This document shows positions 27,519 through 36,515 of a stretch of DNA of 49,181 nucleotides, piece after piece (position 1 is the first letter of the stretch; every line of letters begins with the position of its first letter). The position numbers and the translations under genes are program-made. The notes beneath the pieces were generated by a model. That model made no database searches. It was not told the DNA's origin and saw only the letters and a program-made list of their open reading frames with translations. Where the stretch lies: assembly GCA_022566015.1 (NCBI GenBank), contig JADFJT010000005.1, forward strand, positions 1-49,181. The letters run 5' to 3'. This DNA comes from Pseudomonadota bacterium (lineage in GTDB: Bacteria > Pseudomonadota > Gammaproteobacteria > GCA-001735895).

Positions 27519-27655
27519 ATTGTTGAGTTAACGGGACAGCAATGATTTTGGTTAATTAAATGACCCCTCCGGAACGAGTAATTGCAATTAATTTGTACAT
27601 ATTCCTGGCAAGCGATCATGATTAAGCAAAACTGGACAATATTTAAATTCTCTTT

Positions 27656-29497
27656 GTGACCGGCATGAAATTTCGTACTCGATTGAAAAATTTATTTCCA
27701 TTCCTCAAATGGGGGAAAAACCAGACAAAGGAATCTTTGCACGCTGACATGATGGCCGGGCTAACCGGTGCGGCCATTGTATTGCCACAGGGCGTTGCCT
27801 TTGCGGCCATCGCTGGAATGCCGCCAGAATATGGGCTATACACAAGCATGGTACCCGCCATTATCGCGGCATTGTTCGGTTCATCCTGGCACCTGGTATC
27901 AGGCCCGACTACGGCGGCTTCGATCGTGATGTTTTCTTCCTTGAGTGTATTAGCCGTACCTGGCAGCGAACAATATATCGCGCTCGCAATCACCCTGGCT
28001 TTCATGGTTGGTGTTATACAACTCGTCATGGGACTGGTGCGATTAGGCACCCTGGTTAACTTTATATCCCATTCTGTAATCGTGGGCTTTACCGCAGGGG
28101 CAGCCTGCCTGATCGCAGCCAAACAGGCGAAAACATTTTTTGGCATCGACTTGCACGATAGCGAGCACCTGTCCCAGGATATCAGCTACCTGTTCACTCA
28201 TTGGGACTCATTGCATCCGCTTGCATCTGCAGTGGCTTTGGCAACATTAACTGTCGGGGTGATTGCACTTAAAATAAACCCTAAATTTCCGGGAATGATA
28301 GTGGCACTATTGATCGGAAGTACATTCGCGGTTTTACTCAATTTGACATTTGGCGAAGAATTCACTGGCATACAAATGGTAGGGGCCTTACCGCGCCAAC
28401 TACCCCCTCTGTCCACACCAATATTTTCACTGCATGTGCTAAGAGACCTGGCACCGCTCGCATTAGCCATGACACTATTTGCATTAACCGAAGCAGTATC
28501 CATCTCCCGGTCTATCTCGATTAAATCGGGCCAGCCTATTTCGGGTAGTCAGGAATTTATCGGGCAGGGTTTATCTAATATTGCCGGTAGCTTTTTCTCG
28601 GCCTATGTCGCCACCGGCTCGTTTAACCGTAGCGGTGCCAACTACGACGCTGGTGCCCGATCGCCTTTCGCGGCAGCTTTTGCCGGCGTAATTTTGATAG
28701 TCATCGTACTCGCTGTAGCTCCGCTAACCTCTTATTTACCGAAAGCGGCAGTCGCAGGCTTGCTGATCCTGGTTGCCTGGCGCATCATCAATTTCAGTCA
28801 AATCAAGAAAATATTACGCGCTGACCCGAATGAAGCTGCGGTTTTAATCGTCACCTTTTTGAGCACCATATTTCTCAAGCTTGAATTCGCGATCTTGCTT
28901 GGAGTCATATTATCGCTAATGATATTTCTTCGCAGAACCTCGCGCCCCAGGCTACTGCCACGCGTTCCTGACCCGGATAGCAGGAACCGTAAATTTGTAG
29001 TCGGGCTGACTCGTCCCGAGTGTCCGCAATTGAAAATGCTACGACTTGAAGATTCGCTATATTTCGGATCGGTCTCCCATGTCGGCGAATTACTCAGGCG
29101 CTACCGGGAACACTATCCAGAACAAAAACACCTGTTAATTCTCACCAAAGGCATCAATCAGGTCGATATCGCCGGAGCAGAATTACTCGTAAACGAAGCC
29201 AGGTCGAGACGTAAAATGGGCGGCAGGCTATATCTTTATCGACTCAAAGACCGTGCAGCCAAAGTGATGGAACGCGGTGGTTATAATGAAGAGATCGGCG
29301 AAGAAAATATCTTTGACTCAAAGAGCGAAGCGATATCTGAAATTTTTGACAGGCTGGATAAAAATATCTGTGCTAAATGCACTAATCGAATTTTCCTGGA
29401 GTGCGGTTCCCCCGACCCATCGTCTCGTAGAAAACAGTTAGAGGATAGTGATCAGACCGATACCTCTAGCGACCCAGACGCACCCGTACCAACCTGA
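27656..29497 (+). CDS. SulP family inorganic anion transporter with STAS domain
   Basis: An inner-membrane SLC26/SulP transporter of 613 residues with 10 to 12 predicted membrane segments and a cytoplasmic STAS domain at about 460-565. The SulP signature near the N-terminus (VLPQGVAFAAIAGMPPEYGLYTS) is strong. Substrates of the family include sulfate, bicarbonate and fumarate; no carbonic anhydrase or sulfur gene sits beside it to decide. The C-terminal tail has an unusual CAKCTNRIFLEC cysteine cluster and a Ser/Asp-rich end. The start is a GTG at 27656, with ATG at 27665 an alternative; neither has a clear ribosome-binding site. Confidence 0.9.
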   Translation: MTGMKFRTRLKNLFPFLKWGKNQTKESLHADMMAGLTGAAIVLPQGVAFAAIAGMPPEYGLYTSMVPAIIAALFGSSWHLVSGPTTAASIVMFSSLSVLAVPGSEQYIALAITLAFMVGVIQLVMGLVRLGTLVNFISHSVIVGFTAGAACLIAAKQAKTFFGIDLHDSEHLSQDISYLFTHWDSLHPLASAVALATLTVGVIALKINPKFPGMIVALLIGSTFAVLLNLTFGEEFTGIQMVGALPRQLPPLSTPIFSLHVLRDLAPLALAMTLFALTEAVSISRSISIKSGQPISGSQEFIGQGLSNIAGSFFSAYVATGSFNRSGANYDAGARSPFAAAFAGVILIVIVLAVAPLTSYLPKAAVAGLLILVAWRIINFSQIKKILRADPNEAAVLIVTFLSTIFLKLEFAILLGVILSLMIFLRRTSRPRLLPRVPDPDSRNRKFVVGLTRPECPQLKMLRLEDSLYFGSVSHVGELLRRYREHYPEQKHLLILTKGINQVDIAGAELLVNEARSRRKMGGRLYLYRLKDRAAKVMERGGYNEEIGEENIFDSKSEAISEIFDRLDKNICAKCTNRIFLECGSPDPSSRRKQLEDSDQTDTSSDPDAPVPT

Positions 29498-29563
29498 ACT
29501 GGTTGCCACAACTGTTTTCGACTATAGTCGCACCCCGAGTGAAATCAAAGGATCCCTGGCATC

Positions 29564-30526
29564 GTGTCGTTTAGTATTGGACCCTATAAATTTGAAAACC
29601 GATTAATACTAGCGCCAATGGCGGGTGTGACCGATCGACCATTTCGCCAACTGTGCCGTTCCCTTGGTGCTGGCATGGTGGTTTCCGAAATGATTACCAG
29701 CCGGCCTGATTTGAGAAATAGCCGTAAGACTCAATTACGAATGGATCACACGGGTGAACCGGGTCCAATCATTGTCCAGATAGCCGGTGGTAATCCCAAA
29801 ATGATGGCGGATGCGGCTGTTTATAATGTCGATCACGGCGCACAAATCATCGATATCAATATGGGTTGCCCGGCGAAAAAGGTTTGCAAGGTCGATGCCG
29901 GGTCAGCGCTACTAAAAGACAGTGCGTTGGTACAGGCCATTTTGAATAACGTCGTGAAATCTGTTTCTGTCCCGGTGACATTAAAAATGCGTACCGGATG
30001 GTCTCGCGATAGCAAGAATGCACTGGAAATAGCAAAAATCGCCGAAGATTGTGGCATCCAGGCCCTGGCCATTCATGGGCGCACGCGAGAGGACAGATTT
30101 ACCGGTGAAGCCGAATACGAAACCACGCGCGCAGTTAAACAGGCGGTGAGCATTCCAGTGATTGCCAACGGAGACATCTGTTGTGAGAAAAAAGCAAAAA
30201 TGATCGTGAACTTCACGGCCGCGGATGCTATCATGATCGGCCGAGGTGCGCAGCAACGACCGTGGATTTTTCAACAAATCGACCGCTATCTTGAAACCGG
30301 TCGATTCGCCGATGAACCCACCGCCGAACAAAAACAACGATGGTTAATAAGCCACCTTAAAAATTTATACGCTTTTTACGGGGAATATCAGGGCGTACGA
30401 GTTGCACGTAAGCACATTAACTGGCAGCTCGGGCAAAACAAAAATTATGATTCTATCAGGTCTACACTCATGCAGGCGACTACGGCAGAAGACCAGTTAA
30501 ATATTGTCGAAAGTCGGCTGGAATAA
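29564..30526 (+). CDS. dusB: tRNA-dihydrouridine synthase B
   Basis: DusB reduces uridine to dihydrouridine in tRNA using FMN and NADPH. The 320 residues match E. coli DusB (321). LAPMAGVTDRPFR is the FMN-binding start and the catalytic cysteine is C102 in NMGCPAKKVCK. Also present are KMRTGW and HGRTR. Translation begins at a GTG with AAAGGAT about ten bases upstream. dusB-fis is a conserved gammaproteobacterial operon, kept here. Confidence 0.97.
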   Translation: MSFSIGPYKFENRLILAPMAGVTDRPFRQLCRSLGAGMVVSEMITSRPDLRNSRKTQLRMDHTGEPGPIIVQIAGGNPKMMADAAVYNVDHGAQIIDINMGCPAKKVCKVDAGSALLKDSALVQAILNNVVKSVSVPVTLKMRTGWSRDSKNALEIAKIAEDCGIQALAIHGRTREDRFTGEAEYETTRAVKQAVSIPVIANGDICCEKKAKMIVNFTAADAIMIGRGAQQRPWIFQQIDRYLETGRFADEPTAEQKQRWLISHLKNLYAFYGEYQGVRVARKHINWQLGQNKNYDSIRSTLMQATTAEDQLNIVESRLE

Positions 30527-30567
30527 TGGATTCCGCAACAGCTTGCCAAAGCATCATAGATTTTCAT

Positions 30568-30603
30568 AAGGAGGATTTAATGGTAAGTTTTCGTGAAAAA
30601 TAA
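30568..30603 (+). promoter_or_regulatory. strong ribosome-binding site and seven-codon reading frame overlapping the fis start
   Basis: AAGGAGG at 30568-30574 is an ideal Shine-Dalgarno placed 5 bases before ATG 30580. That ATG opens only MVSFREK before TAA at 30601-30603. The fis frame is +1 relative to it and its first start codon, GTG 30593, has no ribosome-binding site of its own. The mini-frame overlaps the fis start by 11 bases, so translation of fis may depend on it by re-initiation or by a frameshift. Confidence 0.5.
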
Positions 30604-30841
30604 GAAGCATAAAAGCGCATTACAACAATCCGTCGAATCGGCAATTTCCCGGTATCTGTCCGATCTGGACGGAGAAATTCCCTGCAACCTGTTCGAAACT
30701 GTAATCGCCGAAATTGAGCAACCGATGCTCCAGACCGTGCTGCGGCACTGCGACAACAATCAATCCAGAACTGCCGCTTATCTCGGCATTAATCGTGGTA
30801 CCCTGCGAAAAAAACTCAGACAGTATCAAATAGAGTACTAG
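30593..30841 (+). CDS. fis: DNA-binding protein Fis
   Basis: Fis is a nucleoid protein that bends DNA and activates stable-RNA genes in growing cells. This 82-residue version keeps the dimer helices (SVESAISRYLSDLDG, VIAEIEQPMLQTVL) and the C-terminal helix-turn-helix (NQSRTAAYLGINRGTLRKKL), but lacks most of the N-terminal arm, which in E. coli helps contact Hin and Gin invertases. The start is uncertain: a GTG without Shine-Dalgarno, overlapped by a short frame that does have one. A single missing or extra base would give a fused start at ATG 30580. Position after dusB is canonical. Confidence 0.92.
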   Translation: MKNKKHKSALQQSVESAISRYLSDLDGEIPCNLFETVIAEIEQPMLQTVLRHCDNNQSRTAAYLGINRGTLRKKLRQYQIEY

Positions 30842-30877
30842 CCCTGATATAACTTAGCCCCGATATTTTTGATCCGC

Positions 30878-30883
30878 TATAAT
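30878..30883 (+). promoter_or_regulatory. putative -10 element of purH
   Basis: A perfect TATAAT lies 33 bases before the purH ATG. The -35 region (around 30854-30860) is a poor match, so this may need an activator. No PurR-type operator is visible. Confidence 0.4.
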
Positions 30884-30915
30884 GCCGGATTTTTCCAGGC
30901 GGGTACTTCGTCAAA

Positions 30916-32484
30916 ATGACTCATACTGCTCAAATTGTTAGGCGTGCATTAATTAGTGTGTCTGATAAGTCGGGTGTAGTTGAACTAGCACAGGCCTTAC
31001 ACGAAGTCGGGGTAAAGCTTTTATCTACAGGCGGGACTGCAAAGCTATTCGCCGAACATGGCATCCCCGTGACCGAAATAGCTGACTATACCGGTTTTCC
31101 GGAGATTATGGATGGCCGCGTCAAAACTCTGCACCCAAAAATTCACGGCGGCATTCTAGGGCGAAGGGGCACAGACGACGCTGTCATGCAGGCTCACGAT
31201 ATTGAGCCAATAGACCTGGTTGTGATTAATTTATATCCCTTTCAGGAGACGGTTTCAAAACCTGACTGTACGCTCGAAGATGCAATCGAAAATATCGATA
31301 TCGGTGGCCCGGCGATGGTTCGCGCCGCGGCAAAGAATCACGAAAGTGTGGCCGTGGTAGTTGATCCTGCTGATTACCCCGACCTGCTCAATGAAATGGC
31401 TAGCAATAGTGGTAGCCTGTCTGATGAGACCCGCTTTTCGCTCGCTATCAAGGCTTATGAGCATACCGCAAGTTACGATGGGACAATCGCTAATTATTTC
31501 GGTCGTATGGTACAAAAACCTGACGACAGTCAGTTTCCGCGCACGATTAACTTTCAGTTTCGACACGCACAAGCCATGCGTTATGGCGAGAACCCTCACC
31601 AGAATGCAGCATTTTATGTAGAAGCGAATATACCAGAGCCTTGCATAGCCACCGCGACTCAACTGCAGGGCAAAGCTCTGTCGTTTAATAATATTGCTGA
31701 CACAGATGCAGCGCTAGAATGCGTCAAGCAATTTCAACAACCGGCCTGTGTCATCGTAAAACACGCTAACCCCTGTGGCGTTGCAGTCGCTAACAACCTC
31801 CAAGATGCCTACCAGCAGGCTTTTAGCACCGACCCCGAGTCTGCATTCGGGGGCATCATAGCGTTTAATCAGACCCTCGATGCACAGACAGCCAAAACGA
31901 TTCTCGACCGCCAGTTCGTTGAGGTAATCATCGCACCACAGATAGATGACGAGGCCAGTGCTATCCTGGCCAGTAAGGAAAATATTCGCCTGCTCAGTTG
32001 TGGTCAGTGGCAGGATGCGGGTCATCGCCTCGACTTCAAACGAGTGAATGGCGGTCTGCTGGTTCAGGATACGGACAACAAGCTCTACGATTCGCTAAAA
32101 GTCGTGTCTGATCTCAAGCCGACCGACACGCAAATGGACGATATGCTGTTTGCCTGGAAGGTGGCGAAGTTCGTCAAGTCAAATGCCATCGTGTACGCTA
32201 GAGAACAGACGACTATTGGCGTCGGCGCGGGTCAAATGTCCCGTATCAACAGTGCCCGCATCGCCACAATTAAGGCAGAACACGCCGGTCTAAAGGTGGT
32301 CGGCTCAGTCATGGCCTCGGACGCATTTTTTCCATTTCGTGATGGTATCGACGCAGCCTACGAAGCGGGTATCGCTGCCATAATCCAGCCCGGGGGATCG
32401 ATGCGCGACGACGAAGTAATAGCAGCCGTTAACGAGCATGGCATGGCAATGGTGTTTACAGGTATGCGACATTTTAGGCATTGA
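30916..32484 (+). CDS. purH: bifunctional AICAR formyltransferase/IMP cyclohydrolase
   Basis: PurH performs the last two steps of IMP synthesis. The 522 residues comprise an N-terminal IMP cyclohydrolase (MGS-like, with STGGTAKLF and [12 protein letters not shown]) and a C-terminal transformylase ([15 protein letters not shown]-like [10 protein letters not shown], and GVGAGQMSR). Length and motifs are canonical (E. coli 529). It is followed by purD after 45 bases, the standard purHD operon. Confidence 0.98.
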   Translation: MTHTAQIVRRALISVSDKSGVVELAQALHEVGVKLLSTGGTAKLFAEHGIPVTEIADYTGFPEIMDGRVKTLHPKIHGGILGRRGTDDAVMQAHDIEPIDLVVINLYPFQETVSKPDCTLEDAIENIDIGGPAMVRAAAKNHESVAVVVDPADYPDLLNEMASNSGSLSDETRFSLAIKAYEHTASYDGTIANYFGRMVQKPDDSQFPRTINFQFRHAQAMRYGENPHQNAAFYVEANIPEPCIATATQLQGKALSFNNIADTDAALECVKQFQQPACVIVKHANPCGVAVANNLQDAYQQAFSTDPESAFGGIIAFNQTLDAQTAKTILDRQFVEVIIAPQIDDEASAILASKENIRLLSCGQWQDAGHRLDFKRVNGGLLVQDTDNKLYDSLKVVSDLKPTDTQMDDMLFAWKVAKFVKSNAIVYAREQTTIGVGAGQMSRINSARIATIKAEHAGLKVVGSVMASDAFFPFRDGIDAAYEAGIAAIIQPGGSMRDDEVIAAVNEHGMAMVFTGMRHFRH

Positions 32485-32529
32485 ATATAATATTGACTAA
32501 TTCGACAGGTCTGGTCATTGGATAAACGC

Positions 32530-33801
32530 ATGAAAGTGCTGGTTGTAGGTGGCGGTGGTCGTGAACACGCTTTGGCATGGAAAGCCTCCCACTCGCAACT
32601 AGTTGATCAGGTTTTCGTCGCACCAGGCAATGCGGGCACCGCACTCGAAGCCGGGTTAACTAACGTCGAAATAGCTGCCGACGACCTCCAGTCTTTACTC
32701 GAGTTTGCACAACTGGAAAGCATAGGTCTGACCATCGTTGGACCAGAATTGCCATTGGTAAGCGGAATTGTAGACCTGTTCAGAGCAGCTGGACTACGAA
32801 TCTTCGGACCCAGTGCTGCAGCCGCACAGCTAGAGGGGTCAAAAACTTTCACCAAGGACTTTCTCGCCCGTCATCTGATACCCAGCGCGAAGTATAAAAG
32901 CTTTACCGAAATTGACCCCGCCATCGAATATGTCAGGCAACAGGGAACTCCCATCGTAGTCAAGGCTGATGGCCTCGCCGCCGGCAAGGGTGTCATCGTG
33001 ACGGATAGCGAGACAAAGGCAACTAAGGCTATCCAGGATATGCTCGCTGGCAATGCTTTTGGTGAAGCCGGTCATCGAGTCGTCATCGAGGAATTTCTTG
33101 AAGGTGAAGAAGCCAGTTTTATCTGCATCGTGGACGGCGAACAGGTATTACCGATGGCTAGCTCACAAGATCACAAAGCCCGTGATAATGGTGATCGGGG
33201 CCCTAATACTGGTGGCATGGGGGCCTATTCCCCGGCACCGATCGTGACAGCTGAAGTCGAAGCTCGAGTCATGCAGGATATCATTATGCCCACGGTTCGA
33301 GGCCTGGCCGCCGAGGGAGTCAGCTATACCGGGTTTTTATACGCAGGCCTGATGATTAACGAACGGGGTGAGCCCAGTGTGGTGGAATATAATTGCCGAT
33401 TCGGCGATCCCGAAGCACAACCGATTATGATGCGGCTAAAGTCCGATCTGGTAGAGCTCTGTCTGGCTGCCTGCGACGGCGAGTTGGCCAGCAAAACCGT
33501 ACAATGGGATTCACGTAGCGCTCTGGGTGTCGTGATGGCAGCCGATGGTTACCCTGGAAGTTACGACAAAGGTGAATTAATACAAAAAATTCCTCTCTCG
33601 ACGGAGTGGTCGAAAGTATTCCATGCAGGCACCAAAATCAATCTGGATGAAAATATCGTTTCCAATGGAGGACGAGTGCTTTGTGCAGTAGCGCTCGGTA
33701 ACAATATCACCGAAGCTCAACAAAATGCCTATAGCCTGGTCGACCAGATAGACTGGGAAGGTGCTTATTTTCGTACTGATATCGGTTTTAAGGCGCTTTA
33801 A
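32530..33801 (+). CDS. purD: phosphoribosylamine-glycine ligase
   Basis: PurD joins phosphoribosylamine and glycine, the second step of purine synthesis. The ATG at 32530 gives 423 residues starting MKVLVVGGGGREHALAWK, which is the usual N-terminus; a TTG four codons earlier is less likely. ATP-grasp motifs are present (KADGLAAGKGV, EEFLEGEEAS, NCRFGDPEAQ). Two palindromes follow the gene. Confidence 0.98.
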   Translation: MKVLVVGGGGREHALAWKASHSQLVDQVFVAPGNAGTALEAGLTNVEIAADDLQSLLEFAQLESIGLTIVGPELPLVSGIVDLFRAAGLRIFGPSAAAAQLEGSKTFTKDFLARHLIPSAKYKSFTEIDPAIEYVRQQGTPIVVKADGLAAGKGVIVTDSETKATKAIQDMLAGNAFGEAGHRVVIEEFLEGEEASFICIVDGEQVLPMASSQDHKARDNGDRGPNTGGMGAYSPAPIVTAEVEARVMQDIIMPTVRGLAAEGVSYTGFLYAGLMINERGEPSVVEYNCRFGDPEAQPIMMRLKSDLVELCLAACDGELASKTVQWDSRSALGVVMAADGYPGSYDKGELIQKIPLSTEWSKVFHAGTKINLDENIVSNGGRVLCAVALGNNITEAQQNAYSLVDQIDWEGAYFRTDIGFKAL

Positions 33802-33847
33802 CCTGTACCCGAATCCATTACCCCAACAGGACGAAAATTGCAGGTAA

Positions 33848-33880
33848 TGTCTCAACACATCCACCCAATATATTGAGACA
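33848..33880 (+). terminator. hairpin after purD
   Basis: TGTCTCAA (33848-33855) pairs with TTGAGACA (33873-33880) across a 17-base loop. A short T-run (CTTTTT) follows at about 33887. The stem is AT-rich and the loop long, so it is a weak terminator candidate. Confidence 0.35.
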
Positions 33881-33947
33881 TCTATACTTTTTAAATATTG
33901 ACGAAATTGGCCTGCCTACCATATATAGTAGTCCAGGATATTATTCG

Positions 33948-33968
33948 TCACAATATATTGTGATTTTT
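33948..33968 (+). terminator. perfect palindrome followed by T5
   Basis: TCACAATATATTGTGA (33948-33963) is a perfect 16-base palindrome followed by TTTTT. It could be a weak terminator or a dimeric repressor operator 41 bases before the zinc-ribbon gene. The all-AT centre makes the operator reading at least as likely. Confidence 0.4.
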
Positions 33969-34008
33969 CCATTTATAGATATACTACGCGTGATTCGTTT
34001 TTTTCCCA

Positions 34009-34233
34009 ATGCGAGTAATATACGTGAAGTGTCCTAATTGCAGTTCGACCATGTTACAAACCGACGAAAATGCGACTTCGAGAAGCCTGGTTAAGTTTTT
34101 CCGCTGCACCAATTGTGTGGGCGGGCACGTGAAATCGGAGCCGGTTTTGGAAATTAACCCGTTTTATGACCCGGATGCTGAATTTTTCGATCCGACCATG
34201 GTCTCATTTAATAAGCGTATGCAATTGATATAG
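34009..34233 (+). CDS. small zinc-ribbon hypothetical protein
   Basis: A 74-residue protein with two cysteine pairs, CPNC near the N-terminus and CTNC about 25 residues later, the spacing of a zinc ribbon. A FYDPDAEFFDP acidic segment follows. No other domain is seen and I do not recognise it. The ATG at 34009 and a GTG at 34024 (giving the common start MKCPNC) are both possible. A second small gene follows after 55 bases. Confidence 0.6.
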   Translation: MRVIYVKCPNCSSTMLQTDENATSRSLVKFFRCTNCVGGHVKSEPVLEINPFYDPDAEFFDPTMVSFNKRMQLI

Positions 34234-34288
34234 ATTTATTGGATCGAAATGATAATTATCGCGCTTAATTAGGTTCTATGGAGGGAAT

Positions 34289-34417
34289 ATGCAAACCATT
34301 TTCTACAGAGACCAGGGCAAGCTGCCGACGATCTGGTCGAAGCTATTGAACAGACTAGTTTATCTGCCTGGTGCAGTGATCATGCTGTACGGAGTCTGGC
34401 TCCTGATCAGTGCTTAA
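34289..34417 (+). CDS. small single-pass membrane protein, 42 residues
   Basis: A 43-codon frame starting at ATG 34289 with a strong Shine-Dalgarno, GGAGGG, about three bases upstream. The product begins MQTIFYRDQGKLPTIW, with a basic linker, then LPGAVIMLYGVWLLISA, one likely transmembrane helix at the C-terminus. It resembles the small membrane proteins that regulate larger membrane partners, but no family is recognised. It lies between the zinc-ribbon gene and the convergent phoQ. The ribosome-binding site and the amphipathic-then-hydrophobic layout are the support. Confidence 0.55.
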   Translation: MQTIFYRDQGKLPTIWSKLLNRLVYLPGAVIMLYGVWLLISA

Positions 34418-34438
34418 CTCCACAGGCTATAGTCGCGC

Positions 34439-35785
34439 TTAAACAGTCTGAAAAATTAATTTGACTCGCAAACCACCGAATTCAGATCGCTCGAAATTCA
34501 TATCGATATTGTAGGCTCTGACAATATCGGCAACCACCGCCAGCCCTATTCCCTGTCCTTCGCTGGATTGATCCAGACGCGTTCCCCGACTCAGGATCTG
34601 CTGCACTTCTTCCTGCTCGAGCCCACGGCCATCATCATCTATGCGCAATTCCATTTCATTTTCGTTCAGCATCGCTGCAATGATAGCTATCCGACCTGCG
34701 CTATACTTGAATGCGTTATCCAGTAAATTCCCGACAACCTCAAGGCAATCACTCTCATCCATTCTGATCATGATTTGCGTAGGCAGCTTAGATTCTACCT
34801 TAACCATTTTTTCCCGATACACTTTTTCAAGCGCCGATACAATTTTAGTGATGATTTGTACCATATTGACTGGTTTATTTATCTTTGCTCCGGCAACATT
34901 GGTGGCCTTTCGTAATTGGTAGGATACAATTTGATTCATCCTGTTGACCTGCTCTCGTAATGTCTTCAGATCCACAACACCATTCTTATCGCTATCCGAA
35001 AGGCCGCTTAAAACCGCCAAAGGGGTTTTAAGGCTGTGCGCCAGATCATCCATCGCGTTACGATAAAGCTCTCGTTGATACTGCTCCTGACTCAATAATA
35101 TATTCAAATTTTCTGTAAGCGGGGTTATTTCCAACGGATAACTAAACTCGAAGCCAGACTGTTTCCTGTCTTCTATCGCCTTAACTTCCAGGCCGACTTT
35201 CTTGAGTGGCCATAAGCTCCACATCATTACAAAATACATCACGATCAATAATAATAAAGTGGTCACAATCAGCCAGGTCCACAGAGTTTGCCGAAATCGC
35301 TCGAGTTGGCTGAAATATTCGGTCGCTTCCTGCCACACAACTATATTGTAACGCTCCAGTTTATCATTCACATTGGGCCATTGAATGGCAAATATCAGCT
35401 GGAAATACGGCTTGCCGCCGAATTCAGGTGTATTAAATTGCCACTCGCCTGACTGGATACTGAAATCATCCGGGAACCTGGCGAGCGTAGATTGAGAACG
35501 CCAAATCTGCTCGTTGCTGTTATTATAAAGCATCGCATAAAGGCCCGAATTTCGGGTCAGCAGACTACTCTCGAATAGCCGCTCGTCCGCTATCGTTATA
35601 CTCAGACCCGCGTGATTTCTATCAACTGCGGCTAACAAGCTATAGATCAATAACTGCAACCTGTCTTCTTCGGCCTGCAAGGCTCGTTTCACCACCGCCC
35701 TTTCGAGGGCTATTGCAGTCAATATCATAAAGACCACGAGCACGAGCAGGGAAACAAACGTAAGTCGTGACTTGATCGACCTCAC
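34439..35785 (-). CDS. phoQ: sensor histidine kinase, PhoQ-like
   Basis: An inner-membrane kinase of 448 residues: membrane helices at about 8-30 and 170-192 flank a periplasmic sensor of about 140 residues. A HAMP-like linker follows, then the phosphoacceptor helix with H250 in HSLKTPLAVL, the PhoQ-type H box. The ATP-binding core has NLLDNAFKYS, DDDGRGL and GQGIGL. In enteric bacteria PhoQ senses low Mg, acid pH and cationic peptides. The sensor here is only loosely similar, so the signal is uncertain. It follows phoP by 14 bases. Confidence 0.88.
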   Translation of the reverse strand: MRSIKSRLTFVSLLVLVVFMILTAIALERAVVKRALQAEEDRLQLLIYSLLAAVDRNHAGLSITIADERLFESSLLTRNSGLYAMLYNNSNEQIWRSQSTLARFPDDFSIQSGEWQFNTPEFGGKPYFQLIFAIQWPNVNDKLERYNIVVWQEATEYFSQLERFRQTLWTWLIVTTLLLLIVMYFVMMWSLWPLKKVGLEVKAIEDRKQSGFEFSYPLEITPLTENLNILLSQEQYQRELYRNAMDDLAHSLKTPLAVLSGLSDSDKNGVVDLKTLREQVNRMNQIVSYQLRKATNVAGAKINKPVNMVQIITKIVSALEKVYREKMVKVESKLPTQIMIRMDESDCLEVVGNLLDNAFKYSAGRIAIIAAMLNENEMELRIDDDGRGLEQEEVQQILSRGTRLDQSSEGQGIGLAVVADIVRAYNIDMNFERSEFGGLRVKLIFQTV

Positions 35786-35799
35786 TTATAGATGACCAT

Positions 35800-36486
35800 T
35801 CAAGGCTGTTCAGCGCGAGCCAGGGTAAACCTGTAGCCTCTTCCCCTCAGGGTTTCAATAGGTTGCAGGCTTTCATCTGGGTCGAGTTTTTGCCGTAGGC
35901 GTCGAATGAACACCTCGATTACATTGCTATCATTGTCAGCATCGTCGTCATACAGGTGCTCGGTAAGCACCGTTTTTGAGATCACCTCACCCGCATGTAG
36001 CATCAGATATTCGAGTACCTTGTACTCGAACGCGGTAAGATCAAGTTCCCGGTCCTGCACGTAGGTTCTTTGTGTCACGGTATCGAGACTGACCGGCGAA
36101 CAAAGAATACGAGAATCTGACCATCCTGATGCACGCCGAATCAGGACTCGGAGTCGAGCCATCATTTCTTCGTGGTGGAATGGTTTAACCAGATAATCAT
36201 CGGCACCTGCATCGAGACCCTCGACCTTGTCCTGCCAGCGCCCGCGTGCGGTCAGGATCAAGATTGGGATACTGTTTCCCTGCTTGCGTAGCGTTTGAAT
36301 GACTTCGAGTCCCGACATCTTCGGAAGGCCAAGATCAATAATCGCCACATCACAGGGATATTCCTGCATCAGGTACAGCCCCTCGCTGCCGTTGTCGGCG
36401 CTATCTACTGCAAAACCTTCTCTTTTCAGCCGCTCGACGATTTGGCGCTGTATATCCAGGTCGTCTTCAATGACTATGGCGCGCAT
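35800..36486 (-). CDS. phoP: OmpR/PhoP family response regulator
   Basis: A 228-residue DNA-binding regulator. The receiver has acidic residues E7, D8 and D9, phosphoacceptor D51 and K101. The segment WQDKVEGLDAGADDYLVKPFH is the PhoP-type motif. A winged helix fills the C-terminal half, ending in the recognition stretch RRLRQKLDP and LRGRGYRF. It is the middle gene of a three-gene operon, preceded by a glycine-zipper protein and followed by phoQ. Confidence 0.92.
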   Translation of the reverse strand: MRAIVIEDDLDIQRQIVERLKREGFAVDSADNGSEGLYLMQEYPCDVAIIDLGLPKMSGLEVIQTLRKQGNSIPILILTARGRWQDKVEGLDAGADDYLVKPFHHEEMMARLRVLIRRASGWSDSRILCSPVSLDTVTQRTYVQDRELDLTAFEYKVLEYLMLHAGEVISKTVLTEHLYDDDADNDSNVIEVFIRRLRQKLDPDESLQPIETLRGRGYRFTLARAEQP

Positions 36487-36515
36487 TGGGAACCTCTTTA
36501 TCTGCGAGATTTCGA

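Larger units (their letters stand above)
27016..27543. mobile_element. composite repeat island bounded by a 10 bp direct repeat
   Basis: Outer inverted repeats TCATTGGTGTCCCGTTAACT (27015-27034) and AGTTAACGGGACAGCAATGA (27526-27545) match at 19 of 20. Directly outside both lies the same ten bases, GATTTTGGTT, at 27006-27015 and 27544-27553, which looks like a target-site duplication (it overlaps the repeat's first and last bases). No transposase is encoded. The interior contains a second TIR element (27085-27296) and several CGTCATTCCGGC-type hairpins, so the island seems assembled by nested insertion. Confidence 0.6.

Noticed and set aside
27016-27543. CRISPR array
   Set aside because: The repeats are inverted and irregular in spacing, there are no unique spacers between identical direct repeats, and no cas genes are present.
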